Below the pieces are notes generated by a model. It was not told the origin of the DNA, did not search any database, and was given only the letters and a program-made list of their open reading frames with translations. A stretch of DNA of 64,000 nt, taken from contig JACKLZ010000001.1 in NCBI GenBank assembly GCA_024235675.1, positions 310,001-374,000 on the forward strand, read 5' to 3'. Positions 6,657 to 15,082 of this stretch are shown piece by piece. Position 1 is the first letter of the stretch, and each line of letters opens with the position of its first letter. The position numbers and the translations under genes are program-made. This DNA comes from Zoogloeaceae bacterium. Lineage in GTDB: Bacteria; Pseudomonadota; Gammaproteobacteria; Burkholderiales; Rhodocyclaceae.

Positions 6657-7715
6657 CTAGCAAAGGTCAAACAAGCTTTCTCTTGTGAGTCTTGCCAATT
6701 CGGCCGCCCAGCGGGTCGTCGCCTCGGTGCGTTCTTCGGCGTAGTCGTGGCGGTTGTAGATCGCGAGTACGCCGCCCAGCGAATGGTTAAGTAGCTTCTC
6801 CACGACGTGCGGCGCCACGTTCAGTGCGGCCACGCGGGTGGCAAAGGTGCGCCGCAGGTCGTGCGGTGTCCAGCCCACGCCCGCGCGCTTCAGCCGTGCC
6901 TGGACGGCGGTAGGACTTCGCTGTTCGAACAGATACCCGCCGTCACTTTGGAACTGCTCCCGGGCCGCTGGTGTGAGCTGAACCCAATGGGGGCGGTCGC
7001 TCTTGTTCTTGCGGATGTGGAGGCGGTCGCCGTCGATGTGTTCCTGGCGGGCGCTCTGCGCTTCAGAGATCCGCAGCCCGGTCAGCAGAAGGAAGCGAAG
7101 GAGGGGCGCATGCGCGTGGGTGTCGGCCCACAGAGTGCGGATCTCGTCATCTAAGAGCGTTCTGTCCCTCGGGGCTTCCTTGCCGCCTACGACGCGTGAT
7201 GTGGTTCGGGCGAGCGGGTTGTGCTCGATGTACCCACACTCGACGGCATAGTCGAGTGCAAGGCGCCAGTTCGCCAGGCACCGATTGGCGGCCACCGGCG
7301 AGGCCTCGGCGTATTCGGTGAGGAGGCCGACGAGTCGGGCCGTGGTGAGCTGTGATAACCGCTGGTGGCCTGCGAGATCCTTGCCGCGTCGCACATAGAC
7401 GGCGATGTTCTTGGTGGCCCTGTACTCAGGCTCGATCCGCCGGTTGTACCATTCATCGAGCAACACGCCGAATGTCATCGCTTCGGGCAGCAACTTTCCG
7501 GCCAGCTTGGACGCCTTTACACGTGCCTCCGCCAGTGTGACGGTCGGCCAGTCTCCGAGGTTGCGCGTTTTCCATGATCCGCCTACGCGAGTACGAAACA
7601 GCCACGTTCGGCGTCCGCTAGGGTAGATTCGTAGGTATAGACCGCGCTCGTCACCGATCAGCTTTTCGCGTTCGGGTGGCGACATGCGGCGGATAGCAGT
7701 CTCGGTGAGCGGCAT
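6657..7715 (-). CDS. Tyrosine-type phage integrase, 352 aa
   Basis: Site-specific recombinase for integration and excision. The N-terminal arm-binding/DUF4102-like part (LTETAIRRM, GLYLRIYPSG, WLFRTRVGG) is followed by a core-binding helical domain (about 80-170) and the catalytic domain. Catalytic residues are visible: Arg215 in LLTGLRISEA, His285 and Arg288 in HDLRRTFATR, His311 in LLNHSLGG, and Tyr320 in AIYNRHDY. All are intact. It is the last gene of the element before chromosomal genes resume, so the attachment site should lie in 7716-7810. The left att site is outside the window. Confidence 0.92.
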   Translation of the reverse strand: MPLTETAIRRMSPPEREKLIGDERGLYLRIYPSGRRTWLFRTRVGGSWKTRNLGDWPTVTLAEARVKASKLAGKLLPEAMTFGVLLDEWYNRRIEPEYRATKNIAVYVRRGKDLAGHQRLSQLTTARLVGLLTEYAEASPVAANRCLANWRLALDYAVECGYIEHNPLARTTSRVVGGKEAPRDRTLLDDEIRTLWADTHAHAPLLRFLLLTGLRISEAQSARQEHIDGDRLHIRKNKSDRPHWVQLTPAAREQFQSDGGYLFEQRSPTAVQARLKRAGVGWTPHDLRRTFATRVAALNVAPHVVEKLLNHSLGGVLAIYNRHDYAEERTEATTRWAAELARLTRESLFDLC

Positions 7716-7742
7716 TCCGTTATCACTCCGTTATCGATAACG
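7716..7742. promoter_or_regulatory. Repeats upstream of integrase (possible att/operator region)
   Basis: TCCGTTATC occurs twice in direct orientation (7716-7724 and 7727-7735), 11 bp apart. The second copy runs into the perfect 14-bp palindrome CGTTATCGATAACG at 7729-7742. One DNA turn between direct repeats suits arm-type integrase sites or an operator over the integrase promoter. The att core cannot be defined without the left junction. Confidence 0.45.
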
Positions 7743-7808
7743 AGATATTAGCCGATGTTTCCCGGATTCTGCTGAGGTTAAAAAACAATAAAAACAGGGG
7801 GTATAGGG

Positions 7809-8279
7809 TTGAGGAAGATACTTTTTGTGTGCACAGGCAACATCTGTCGGTCGCCGACGGCCGAAGCCGTCGCGCGGCACTGGTTGAAAATGGTCGGGCT
7901 CGATGGTGTGGTGAGTGTTGATTCTGCGGGTACCCAAGGCTCGCATGCCGGTGAGCCGCCGGACCCGCGCAGCCAGCGCACCGCGGCCATCCGTGGCTAC
8001 GATCTGTCTCGACTGCGTGCGCGCAAGCTGACCGAGGACGACTTCGCACACTTTGATCTTTTGCTGGCGATGGACGCCGGGCACCTGAAGACCATGCAGC
8101 GCAAGTGCCCGCCCGAGTATCAGTCAAAGCTGCGGCTGTTTCTCAGCGTGGCACCGGACTGCGGTCGCCTTGAGGTACCGGATCCTTATTACGGCTCGGG
8201 GCATGGGTTTGACGATGTGCTCGATTTGTGTGAAACCGGCGTGCAAGGCTTGGTCGACATGCTTCGGGATATCCACTGA
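7809..8279 (+). CDS. Low-molecular-weight protein-tyrosine phosphatase, 156 aa
   Basis: Cytoplasmic phosphatase of the LMW-PTP fold. The P-loop VCTGNICRS (residues 7-15) supplies nucleophile Cys8 and Arg14; the general acid is Asp125 in DPYYG. Length is normal. The start is TTG at 7809; no ATG fits the conserved N-terminus, and a G-rich stretch (CAGGGGG) precedes it. The gene begins only 93 bp beyond the integrase start, so its native upstream region may have been replaced by the integrated element. It converges with rne across a shared terminator. Confidence 0.9.
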   Translation: MRKILFVCTGNICRSPTAEAVARHWLKMVGLDGVVSVDSAGTQGSHAGEPPDPRSQRTAAIRGYDLSRLRARKLTEDDFAHFDLLLAMDAGHLKTMQRKCPPEYQSKLRLFLSVAPDCGRLEVPDPYYGSGHGFDDVLDLCETGVQGLVDMLRDIH

Positions 8280-8303
8280 CGTCTCGCCGATGATCCAACA
8301 ATG

Positions 8304-8339
8304 AAAAAAGGCTCAGCCATGATGCGCTGAGCCTTTTTT
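8304..8339. terminator. Bidirectional intrinsic terminator
   Basis: AAAAAAGGCTCAGC, an 8-nt loop, then GCTGAGCCTTTTTT. The A-run and T-run make it work from both sides, ending the phosphatase mRNA on the plus strand and the rne mRNA on the minus strand. Confidence 0.85.
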
Positions 8340-8341
8340 CT

Positions 8342-8370
8342 GGCCGTTGGGCCGTTGGGCCGTTGGGCCG
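8342..8370. repeat. Tandem 8-bp repeat GGCCGTTG, three copies plus five bases
   Basis: Perfect copies at 8342-8349, 8350-8357 and 8358-8365, followed by GGCCG. It lies between the terminator and the rne stop codon, in the 3' untranslated region of rne. Copy number could vary by slippage but would not change any protein. Confidence 0.7.
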
Positions 8371-8384
8371 ATGTGCCGAAAACC

Positions 8385-11300
8385 TTACTTCTGCGTTTCG
8401 ACCTGCTGCAGTTCGCCTGCCTGCGGCATCTCTACCGGCGCGGGGCGCGGGCGACCCAGGGGCGCTGCAGGTGTCTCGACGGGTTGCGTCGTGATTGCAT
8501 CCGAACGCGTTTCGATCATGGTCAAACCACTCTTGGCCAGATCGATCGGCGCTGCGGTGGCAGCCGGTGCGGGTTGCTGGGCGACGGCTGTTTTGGCCGG
8601 CTCGGGCTCAGGAATCTCATCCGTTGCCTCGGTCGCTGTGATGATTTCAGCTTCCGCGGCTGCCGTTTGGGCAGCAACCGGTTCGGGCTCGACTGCCGCC
8701 AGTGCCGGTGAGGCCTCGGGTTCAGCGGCTTCCACGACGGGCGCCGCTTCAACTGCGGTCTCTACCGGAGCGGATTCGACAGCCTCGGGCATCTCGAGCG
8801 AAAGCTGTGCCGCGGCCGCGGCGCTCTCAACCGCTTTGACCGGGGTCTGCTCCGCATCGACGGCCGGCGCGGCTTGCGCAGCAACCGGAGCCGCTTCGAC
8901 AAGCGGGGCTGTTACTGCGGCGGCGACCACGTCCGCATCGACAGGCGCTGCGGCGTCGGCGGTCGGCACATCCGCCTCGGGCGTGGCGGCAACTTCCGCA
9001 GCCGCTTCGTCACCGCTGCTGTCTGCATTGGCTTCTGTGCTGTCTTCACTGTTCTCGCTACGATTCTGGCGCGAACGACGACGACGGCGACTGCGGCTGC
9101 GGCCTTCCGAGGCTTCATCGCCTGCACCGGCCTCGGCCGGCGCCGCGTTGGCGTCGCTTTCGGACGCTTCTGCGACCTCACCGGCTTCGGCGCTGACGAC
9201 GTTCTCGTTTTGCGACTCGTCCGTCACGTTGTTTTCAGTCGTGTCGTTCTGGCGACCGCGACCGCGACGGCTGCGACGACGGCGGCTACCAGTGGACTCT
9301 TCCGTCTGCGCGGCTGCGACTGCCACGGCGCCCGCGGTGAGGGCGTCGGATTCAACGGCGATGTTGCGTGCTTCGTCGTTGGCCTGAACGTCGACCTGGG
9401 CTTCATCGTTGCGGTTGCTACCGCGACGGTAGCGTCCGCCACGGCGGTTGTTGCCGCGCGACTCGTCGTTGTCTGAGCGGGCCTCACGCGGCTGGCGGCC
9501 TTCGGCAGGTGCGTCGTTACGACCGCTTTCCTTGTCCTTGCGGTCGCCTCGGTCGTTGCGGTCATTGCGTTCGCCACGGCGGTTGCGGCCACGGCGGTTG
9601 TCGCCACGGGAGGATTCATCGCGCGAAGACTCGCTGCGCTTGCGGCGAGGGGCTTCGGCGGCGGGTGCTTCGACCGCGGGTGCTTCGCTACTGAACAGAC
9701 GCTTCACCCAGCCGAAGAAACCACCGGTAGCGGCCGGTGTTGCGACGGCTGCGGGCTTGTCTTCCTTGGCTTCAACATTGGGGGCGGGCTGCGCAGGCGA
9801 GATGCCGCGAACGGCCGCTTCGACACGTGCAGGCTTCTTGCTTTCTTCGATGGCGGCGTCGGCGTAGTTCACCTCGGCCGGCATCTGCACCATCTGGTAG
9901 CTCGGCAGGGCGGCTTCGTCCTGGTTGAGCTGGTCGTGGCGCAGACGGACGATTTCGTGTTGCGGGGTTTCGAGATGGCGGTTCGGGACAATCAACAGAT
10001 TGACCTTGTGGCGCAGCTCGATGTGGGCGATGTCGACGCGCTTCTCGTTGAGCAGGAAGGTGGCGACATCGACCGGCACCTGAACGTGTACTGCGCCGGT
10101 GTTTTCCTTCATCGCCTCTTCTTCGAGAATGCGGACGATGTGCAGTGCCGACGATTCGGTGCTGCGGATGTGGCCGGTGCCGCTGCAACGCGGGCAGGGG
10201 ATGTAGCTGGTCTCGGCCAGGGCCGGACGCAGGCGCTGACGCGACAGTTCGAGCAAGCCGAAGCGGCTGATCTTGCCGGTCTGGACGCGGGCGCGGTCAT
10301 GGCGCAGCGCATCGCGCAGGCGGTTTTCGACTTCGCGCTGGTTCTTGCTCGACTCCATGTCGATGAAGTCGATGACGATCAGACCACCGAGGTCGCGCAG
10401 GCGCAGCTGGCGGGCCACTTCGTCGGCCGCTTCCAGGTTGGTGCGCAGGGCGGTTTCTTCGATGTCGGCGCCCTTGGTGGCGCGACCGGAGTTCACGTCG
10501 ACCGACACCAGCGCTTCGGTGTGGTCGATGACCACGGCGCCGCCCGAGGGCAGGGTGACCTGACGGCCATAGGCCGATTCAATCTGATGCTCGATCTGGA
10601 AACGCGAGAACAGCGGCACGTCGTCGTTGTAGCGCTTCACGCGATTGACGTTCTGCGGCATGACGTGGGCCATGAACTGGCGCGCCTGCTCATAGACGTC
10701 GTCGGTGTCGATCAGGATCTCGCCGATGTCCGGCTGGAAGTAATCGCGGATGGCGCGGATGACCAGGCTGCCTTCCTGGTAAATCAGGAAAGCACCCGCC
10801 TGCGCGTGGGCAGCGCCGTCAATGGCACCCCACAATTGCAGCAGGTAGTTGAGGTCCCACTGGAGTTCTTCGGCGCTACGGCCAATCGCCGCGGTGCGCG
10901 CGATCAGGCTCATGCCGGCAGGCACTTCCAGGGCGTCCATGACTTCACGCAGTTCTGCGCGCTCGTCACCCTCGACGCGGCGCGATACACCACCGCCGCG
11001 CGGATTGTTGGGCATCAGAACCAGATAGCGGCCAGCCAGAGAAATATAGGTGGTCAGGGCTGCGCCCTTGTTGCCACGCTCATCTTTCTCGACCTGGACG
11101 ATCAGTTCCTGACCTTCCTTGAGGACGTCCTGCGGGCGCACGCGCCCCTGCCCGTCGCCACCGGCGCCCAGGTAGTTGCGGCCAATTTCCTTGAAAGGAA
11201 GAAAGCCGTGGCGGTCTGCCCCGTAATCAACAAAGGCGGCTTCCAGGCTGGGTTCAACCCGGGTGATGACTGCCTTGTAAATGTTGCTCTTGCGTTGTTC

Positions 11301-11402
11301 TTTTGCGGCCGATTCGATATCGAGGTCGATCAGTTTCTGACCATCAACGATCGCGACGCGTAGTTCTTCGGCTTGCGTCGCATTGAAAAGCATGCGTTTC
11401 AT
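8385..11402 (-). CDS. rne: Ribonuclease E, 1005 aa
   Basis: Endoribonuclease that starts mRNA decay and processes rRNA and tRNA precursors; scaffold of the degradosome. From ATG 11402 (GGGAGA upstream) it begins MKRMLFNATQAEELRVAIVD. An S1 domain covers residues about 35-120, and the RNase E/G catalytic core continues to about 500 with SVDVNSGR and VIDFIDMESS (metal-binding Asp). The zinc link CPRCSGTG lies near residue 400. The C-terminal half is low complexity: Arg-rich RNA-binding blocks (e.g. RRGRNRRGERN) then a long Ala/Glu/Val tail. It is divergent from rluC, the standard layout. Confidence 0.96.
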   Translation of the reverse strand: MKRMLFNATQAEELRVAIVDGQKLIDLDIESAAKEQRKSNIYKAVITRVEPSLEAAFVDYGADRHGFLPFKEIGRNYLGAGGDGQGRVRPQDVLKEGQELIVQVEKDERGNKGAALTTYISLAGRYLVLMPNNPRGGGVSRRVEGDERAELREVMDALEVPAGMSLIARTAAIGRSAEELQWDLNYLLQLWGAIDGAAHAQAGAFLIYQEGSLVIRAIRDYFQPDIGEILIDTDDVYEQARQFMAHVMPQNVNRVKRYNDDVPLFSRFQIEHQIESAYGRQVTLPSGGAVVIDHTEALVSVDVNSGRATKGADIEETALRTNLEAADEVARQLRLRDLGGLIVIDFIDMESSKNQREVENRLRDALRHDRARVQTGKISRFGLLELSRQRLRPALAETSYIPCPRCSGTGHIRSTESSALHIVRILEEEAMKENTGAVHVQVPVDVATFLLNEKRVDIAHIELRHKVNLLIVPNRHLETPQHEIVRLRHDQLNQDEAALPSYQMVQMPAEVNYADAAIEESKKPARVEAAVRGISPAQPAPNVEAKEDKPAAVATPAATGGFFGWVKRLFSSEAPAVEAPAAEAPRRKRSESSRDESSRGDNRRGRNRRGERNDRNDRGDRKDKESGRNDAPAEGRQPREARSDNDESRGNNRRGGRYRRGSNRNDEAQVDVQANDEARNIAVESDALTAGAVAVAAAQTEESTGSRRRRSRRGRGRQNDTTENNVTDESQNENVVSAEAGEVAEASESDANAAPAEAGAGDEASEGRSRSRRRRRSRQNRSENSEDSTEANADSSGDEAAAEVAATPEADVPTADAAAPVDADVVAAAVTAPLVEAAPVAAQAAPAVDAEQTPVKAVESAAAAAQLSLEMPEAVESAPVETAVEAAPVVEAAEPEASPALAAVEPEPVAAQTAAAEAEIITATEATDEIPEPEPAKTAVAQQPAPAATAAPIDLAKSGLTMIETRSDAITTQPVETPAAPLGRPRPAPVEMPQAGELQQVETQK

Positions 11403-11786
11403 GGGTTCGTTCTCCCGCGTGTTCCACACGGGCAGGACGAGCGGCGCGCACCATCGTGCGAGACGGAGTCTGGCGAGTTATCTGTTTAGGAAAACGGCTC
11501 TCATCCGGTATGTTCTGGCTCTCGAAGGTGGGCTGGTCGATTCTCATGTTTCCCGCCCTATGGGCCGGAAATTCTGATCCTGCGTGTGGGTGACGCGTAT
11601 AAGCAAAGAAGACAAATCAGGGTTTGCTTGCGTTACCATCGCAGCCTTTCAGGGCTACGAGCGGAAACTTCTGACTGGCCGGGAACCACAAAAAACGGGT
11701 TCTTGTTGCCGTCGCGAGCATTGGCAATTCCGCACAAAGTCGCATGGCGCCGGACCAAACCGGTCAGAGCGCAAGTATATGGCAGG
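11403..11786. other. Divergent rne/rluC intergenic region
   Basis: A 384-bp noncoding stretch holding the long rne leader on one strand and the rluC leader on the other. RNase E genes of relatives carry long 5' leaders used for autoregulation, and the length here allows that. I see no convincing consensus promoter by eye and no supported ORF. A frame reading through to rluC from 11586 is not supported by a ribosome site. Confidence 0.5.
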
Positions 11787-12758
11787 ATGATGGCGCAAAG
11801 CAAAAAGCTTGAAGTTCGGCATGAGCAGATCGACGCGGAGTCGCACGGACAACGCATCGATAATTACCTGTTGCGCATCCTGAAAGGCGTGCCGAAAAGT
11901 CATGTTTATCGACTTTTGCGCAGCGGGCAGGTCAGGGTGAATGGTCGACGCGCGAGTCAGACCTATCGGCTTCAGACCGAAGATGTGGTGCGCATTCCAC
12001 CGGTGCAAATCAGTGCCGCGAGCGAACATCGTGTCGTACCGGTCGGCAACGCATTGCCGGTGATCTATGAAGATGATGCCTTGCTTGTGCTCGACAAGCC
12101 GGCGGGGCAGGCTGTCCATGGCGGTAGTGGGGTGAGTTTTGGCGTAATCGAGCAGTTGCGCAAGCAGCGCCCCGAGGCGCGCTTGCTGGAGCTGGCACAT
12201 CGCCTGGATCGCGAAACGTCGGGGCTGTTGATTGTTGCCAAGAAACGCACGGCCTTGGCGGCCCTGCATGAGTTGATGCGTAATGGCGGAATCGAGAAGC
12301 ATTACATCACGGTGGTCAGTGGTCGCTGGATGAACCCGCGCGAGCATATACGTACGCCGCTCTATAAATATTTGACCGCCGATGGCGAGCGACGCGTCCG
12401 CGTGCAGGCCGATGGCAAGCTTGCCCATAGCATCGTCACGTTGCGGCGGCGCTGGAAAACGATGAGTGAGCTTGGCGTAGAGCTCAAGACTGGGCGTACT
12501 CACCAGATCCGTGTTCATCTGACGAATCACGGGTTTCCGTTGGTGGGGGACGACAAGTACGGCGATTTCGCGCTGAACAAGCGTTTGGCGAAGGACGCTG
12601 GCCTCACGCGCATGTTCTTGCATGCGGCCCGTTTGCAGTTCGCTCACCCGCTCACTGGCGAGATATTGCGGGTCGAGGCCCCCTTGCCGCCGGAGTTGCA
12701 GGCTTTTCTGAAACAGTTGGATGCGAATGAGGTGCGCGATGCCGGCGAAGCGGTATGA
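11787..12758 (+). CDS. rluC: 23S rRNA pseudouridine synthase RluC, 323 aa
   Basis: Converts uridines (955, 2504 and 2580 in E. coli numbering) of 23S rRNA to pseudouridine. An N-terminal S4 RNA-binding domain (about 20-80, KSHVYRLLRSGQVRVNGRR) precedes the RluA-type catalytic domain with HRLDRETSG, where Asp141 is the catalytic residue. Further motifs are KTGRTHQIRVH and HAARLQF. Start is one of two adjacent ATGs at 11787/11790 after GGCAGG. First gene of rluC-HAD-Rieske, whose members overlap by about 20 nt. Confidence 0.93.
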   Translation: MMAQSKKLEVRHEQIDAESHGQRIDNYLLRILKGVPKSHVYRLLRSGQVRVNGRRASQTYRLQTEDVVRIPPVQISAASEHRVVPVGNALPVIYEDDALLVLDKPAGQAVHGGSGVSFGVIEQLRKQRPEARLLELAHRLDRETSGLLIVAKKRTALAALHELMRNGGIEKHYITVVSGRWMNPREHIRTPLYKYLTADGERRVRVQADGKLAHSIVTLRRRWKTMSELGVELKTGRTHQIRVHLTNHGFPLVGDDKYGDFALNKRLAKDAGLTRMFLHAARLQFAHPLTGEILRVEAPLPPELQAFLKQLDANEVRDAGEAV

Positions 12759-13398
12759 GTTGATCGTGTTTGATTGGGACGGCACCTTGCTGGATTCGGC
12801 TGGGGCCATCGTGCGGGCGATCCAGGCGGCGAGTCGTGATCTCGGATTGCCGGTGCCGGAGGATGCCCGCGCGCGACACGTGATCGGTCTCGGTCTGGAC
12901 GATGCCTTGCATTACGCGGTGCCCGAGCTGACAAAAAGCCGATACCCCGAGATGGTGGCGCGCTACCGGCATCACTATTTGTCGCGTGATCAGGAGTTGG
13001 TTTTGTTTGATGGCGTCGCGTCGACCATTGCACACTTGGCGGAACAGGGTTGGCTGCTGGCGGTGGCGACCGGAAAGAGTCGTGTCGGTCTCGATCGCGC
13101 CTTGGCACATAGCGGGCTTGGCGCACATTTTCACGCGACACGCTGCGCGGATGAGTGCTTCTCGAAGCCGCATCCGGCGATGCTCGAGGAGTTGATGAGT
13201 GAGTTGTCTGTCGCGCCTGACCGGACCTTGATGATTGGCGATACCACGCATGATCTGCAGATGGCGCAGAACGCAGGCGTCGATGGATTGGCGGTCAGCT
13301 TTGGTGCGCATGATGTCGATGCGCTTGCGTCGGTGCCGTCGGTAGCATTGTTGGCAAGCCCTGCTGAACTGGATCAATGGCTGCGACAGAACGCCTGA
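12739..13398 (+). CDS. HAD-family hydrolase, phosphoglycolate phosphatase-like, 219 aa
   Basis: Phosphatase with HAD motif I FDWDGTLLDS near residues 9-18, motif II TGKS, and motif III/IV KPHPAML and MIGDTTHDLQMA. The alpha-helical cap between residues 20 and 90 places it in subfamily IA, close to Gph/PGP. It starts MPAKRYELIVF, overlapping rluC by 20 nt. Substrate cannot be read from sequence; phosphoglycolate is likely by family. Confidence 0.88.
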   Translation: MPAKRYELIVFDWDGTLLDSAGAIVRAIQAASRDLGLPVPEDARARHVIGLGLDDALHYAVPELTKSRYPEMVARYRHHYLSRDQELVLFDGVASTIAHLAEQGWLLAVATGKSRVGLDRALAHSGLGAHFHATRCADECFSKPHPAMLEELMSELSVAPDRTLMIGDTTHDLQMAQNAGVDGLAVSFGAHDVDALASVPSVALLASPAELDQWLRQNA

Positions 13399-13730
13399 TC
13401 TGTGCGTCGGGCGATCTCGTCGACAGCGGGGATGGCGTGCGTTTTGAGGTGAAGACGAAGTCGGGGACGCAGCCGGCCTTCGTGGTTCGTTTCGAGGGGC
13501 AGCCGCGGGCTTTTGTGAACCAGTGCGCGCATGTGCCTGTCGAGCTCGATTGGCAGGAGGGCGCCTTTTTTGATGCGGACGGTCGATATCTGATCTGCGC
13601 GACCCATGGCGCGACCTATGATCCGGTCTCTGGTGCCTGTGTTTTTGGGCCATGCCGCGGCGCGGCACTAAAAAAACTCGCGGTCGTCGAGACTGATGGC
13701 GGTGTGTGGCTTGTGGGCGAAAACGACTAG
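13377..13730 (+). CDS. Rieske [2Fe-2S] protein, 117 aa
   Basis: Small soluble ferredoxin-type Rieske protein. Cluster ligands are visible as CAHVP (Cys-x-His) near residue 50 and CATHG (Cys-x-x-His) near residue 78, the usual spacing of two loops around a [2Fe-2S] cluster. No signal peptide or membrane anchor is present, unlike bc1 Rieske proteins. It overlaps the HAD gene by 22 nt, so it is co-translated. Such proteins commonly follow rluC-gph in betaproteobacteria; electron partner unknown. Confidence 0.87.
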   Translation: MAATERLICASGDLVDSGDGVRFEVKTKSGTQPAFVVRFEGQPRAFVNQCAHVPVELDWQEGAFFDADGRYLICATHGATYDPVSGACVFGPCRGAALKKLAVVETDGGVWLVGEND

Positions 13731-13734
13731 ACGG

Positions 13735-14451
13735 TCAGGCTAGCAGGAGAAATACCGTCGGAACTTTGCCCAGTTCTGGCAGTGCCTGCTTTTTCCAGTT
13801 CGCGACGCTGCGCGTCTGAATCCATTCTTCTGTCGTGGTGACACCGCGTGCGATGCATAGCCGGGTGTTCGGGCGGCAGGTGGCGACAAGGGATTCGAGC
13901 ATGCGCTGGTTGCGGTAGGGCGTTTCGATAAACAGCTGGGTTTGCGATTTTTGCGACGATTCGGCCTCAAGCGCCTTGATGGCGGCCATGCGTTCGTTGT
14001 CATGGACCGGCAGATAGCCGTGAAACGCAAACTGCTGCCCGTTGAGGCCCGAGGCCATCAGCGAGAGCAGCAGGGAAGAAGGGCCGACCAGTGGAATGAC
14101 CTGAATGTCCAGCTCGTGTGCCGCTTCGACCAGCAGCGCGCCCGGGTCCGCCACGGCCGGCACGCCAGCCTCCGACATCAGGCCGATGTGGGTGCCGCGC
14201 AGTGCGGGGGCCAGCAGCTCGCGCAGCGCCGTGGGTGTCCGCGTCTCCGGCAGGGGGCGGATATCCAGCTCGCGCAGCGGCATCGGGTGTTCGAGTCGCT
14301 TGAGATCAGCGCGTGCGGTCTTGGCGTTTTCGACCACAAAGTGGGTCAGCGTGCGTGCGATGTGCGCAGCGTCCTGCGGTAGCGTTGCTGTCCATGGGCT
14401 GTCACCGAGGCTGGCGGGAACCAGATAGAGCTTGCCGCGAGTCACCGTCAT
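13735..14451 (-). CDS. SAM-dependent methyltransferase, RsmI/tetrapyrrole-methylase fold, 238 aa
   Basis: Member of the TP-methylase superfamily: starts KLYLVPASLGD, has LMSEAGVPAVADPGALL at about residues 95-112 and PLVGPSSLLLSLMASG at about 122-138, the two cofactor-loop regions. It resembles RsmI (16S rRNA C1402 2'-O-methyltransferase) but is shorter and starts differently, so it is probably the RsmI-related paralogue found beside maf in many betaproteobacteria. Its ATG overlaps the maf stop by 4 nt, forming a two-gene operon converging on the Rieske gene. Confidence 0.8.
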   Translation of the reverse strand: MTVTRGKLYLVPASLGDSPWTATLPQDAAHIARTLTHFVVENAKTARADLKRLEHPMPLRELDIRPLPETRTPTALRELLAPALRGTHIGLMSEAGVPAVADPGALLVEAAHELDIQVIPLVGPSSLLLSLMASGLNGQQFAFHGYLPVHDNERMAAIKALEAESSQKSQTQLFIETPYRNQRMLESLVATCRPNTRLCIARGVTTTEEWIQTRSVANWKKQALPELGKVPTVFLLLA

Positions 14452-15023
14452 GGGATCACGACGCCTTCAGCGCGCAGCATCCGGGAGAGTGCAATCAAGG
14501 GCAGGCCGATCAATGCGGTCGGGTCGTCGCCGCTCAAGGCGTCGAGCAGGCTGATGCCCAGTCCTTCTGCTTTGGCGCTGCCGGCGCAGTCGAGCGGCAT
14601 TTCCTTTTCGACATAGCGGACGATTTCATCGTCGCTCAGGTCGCGGAAGTGCACAACGGTGGGGACGCCCGCGACCTGGATGTTGCCGGTATTGCTGTTC
14701 ACGAGGGCGACTGCGGTGTGGAACACCACGCGCTGTCCACGCATTTGTTGTAATTGCGCAACGGCCTTCGGCACGCTGCCCGGCTTGCCGAAACGCTGTG
14801 CGCCAAGATGGGCGACCTGATCGCTGCCGATGATCAAGGCGTCAGGCGAGCGTTCCATAAGCACCTTGGCCTTGGCGATTGCCAGTCGCTCCGCGGTTTG
14901 ATCCGGCATTTCGCCGTCGAGCGGCGTTTCATCGATATCGGGGCGTGCGACCACGAAAGGCAGACCGAGGCGCTCCAGCAACTGGCGTCGGTAAATGGAA
15001 GTGGAGGCGAGGATCAGGGGCAT
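14448..15023 (-). CDS. Maf-family nucleotide pyrophosphatase (YceF type), 191 aa
   Basis: House-cleaning nucleotide pyrophosphatase. It starts MPLILASTSIYRRQLLERLG, the Maf signature with the SxxR phosphate-binding motif, and carries DIDETPLDGE, IIGSDQVAHLG and KAEGLGISLLD. The GSDQVA motif and genome position beside yceD-rpmF fit the YceF subgroup, which hydrolyses m7GTP. ATGA overlap with the methyltransferase downstream. Divergent from yceD. Confidence 0.9.
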   Translation of the reverse strand: MPLILASTSIYRRQLLERLGLPFVVARPDIDETPLDGEMPDQTAERLAIAKAKVLMERSPDALIIGSDQVAHLGAQRFGKPGSVPKAVAQLQQMRGQRVVFHTAVALVNSNTGNIQVAGVPTVVHFRDLSDDEIVRYVEKEMPLDCAGSAKAEGLGISLLDALSGDDPTALIGLPLIALSRMLRAEGVVIP

Positions 15024-15044
15024 GGCGCAGAAGGCAGTTGGGCT

Positions 15045-15073
15045 TTGACACGGGTAATCGAAAATACTATCAT
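15045..15073 (+). promoter_or_regulatory. Sigma-70 promoter for yceD-rpmF
   Basis: TTGACA at 15045-15050, 17-nt spacer, TATCAT at 15068-15073. The expected start point, near 15080, is only about 3 nt before the ATG of yceD at 15083, so the transcript would be almost leaderless. Confidence 0.7.
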
Positions 15074-15082
15074 GCGCCGCTT

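Noticed and set aside
8342..8370. Phase-variable contingency repeat in rne
   Set aside because: The 8-bp tandem repeat lies after the rne stop codon, so slippage cannot change the reading frame.
9936..11363. A 475-codon plus-strand open frame opposite rne
   Set aside because: Shadow of the RNase E catalytic core; composition is that of complement-strand reading.
13731..13734. Loss of an S49 peptidase gene often found after the Rieske gene in betaproteobacteria
   Set aside because: The gap is 4 bp with no remnant, and I cannot tell absence in this lineage from a recent deletion without comparison.
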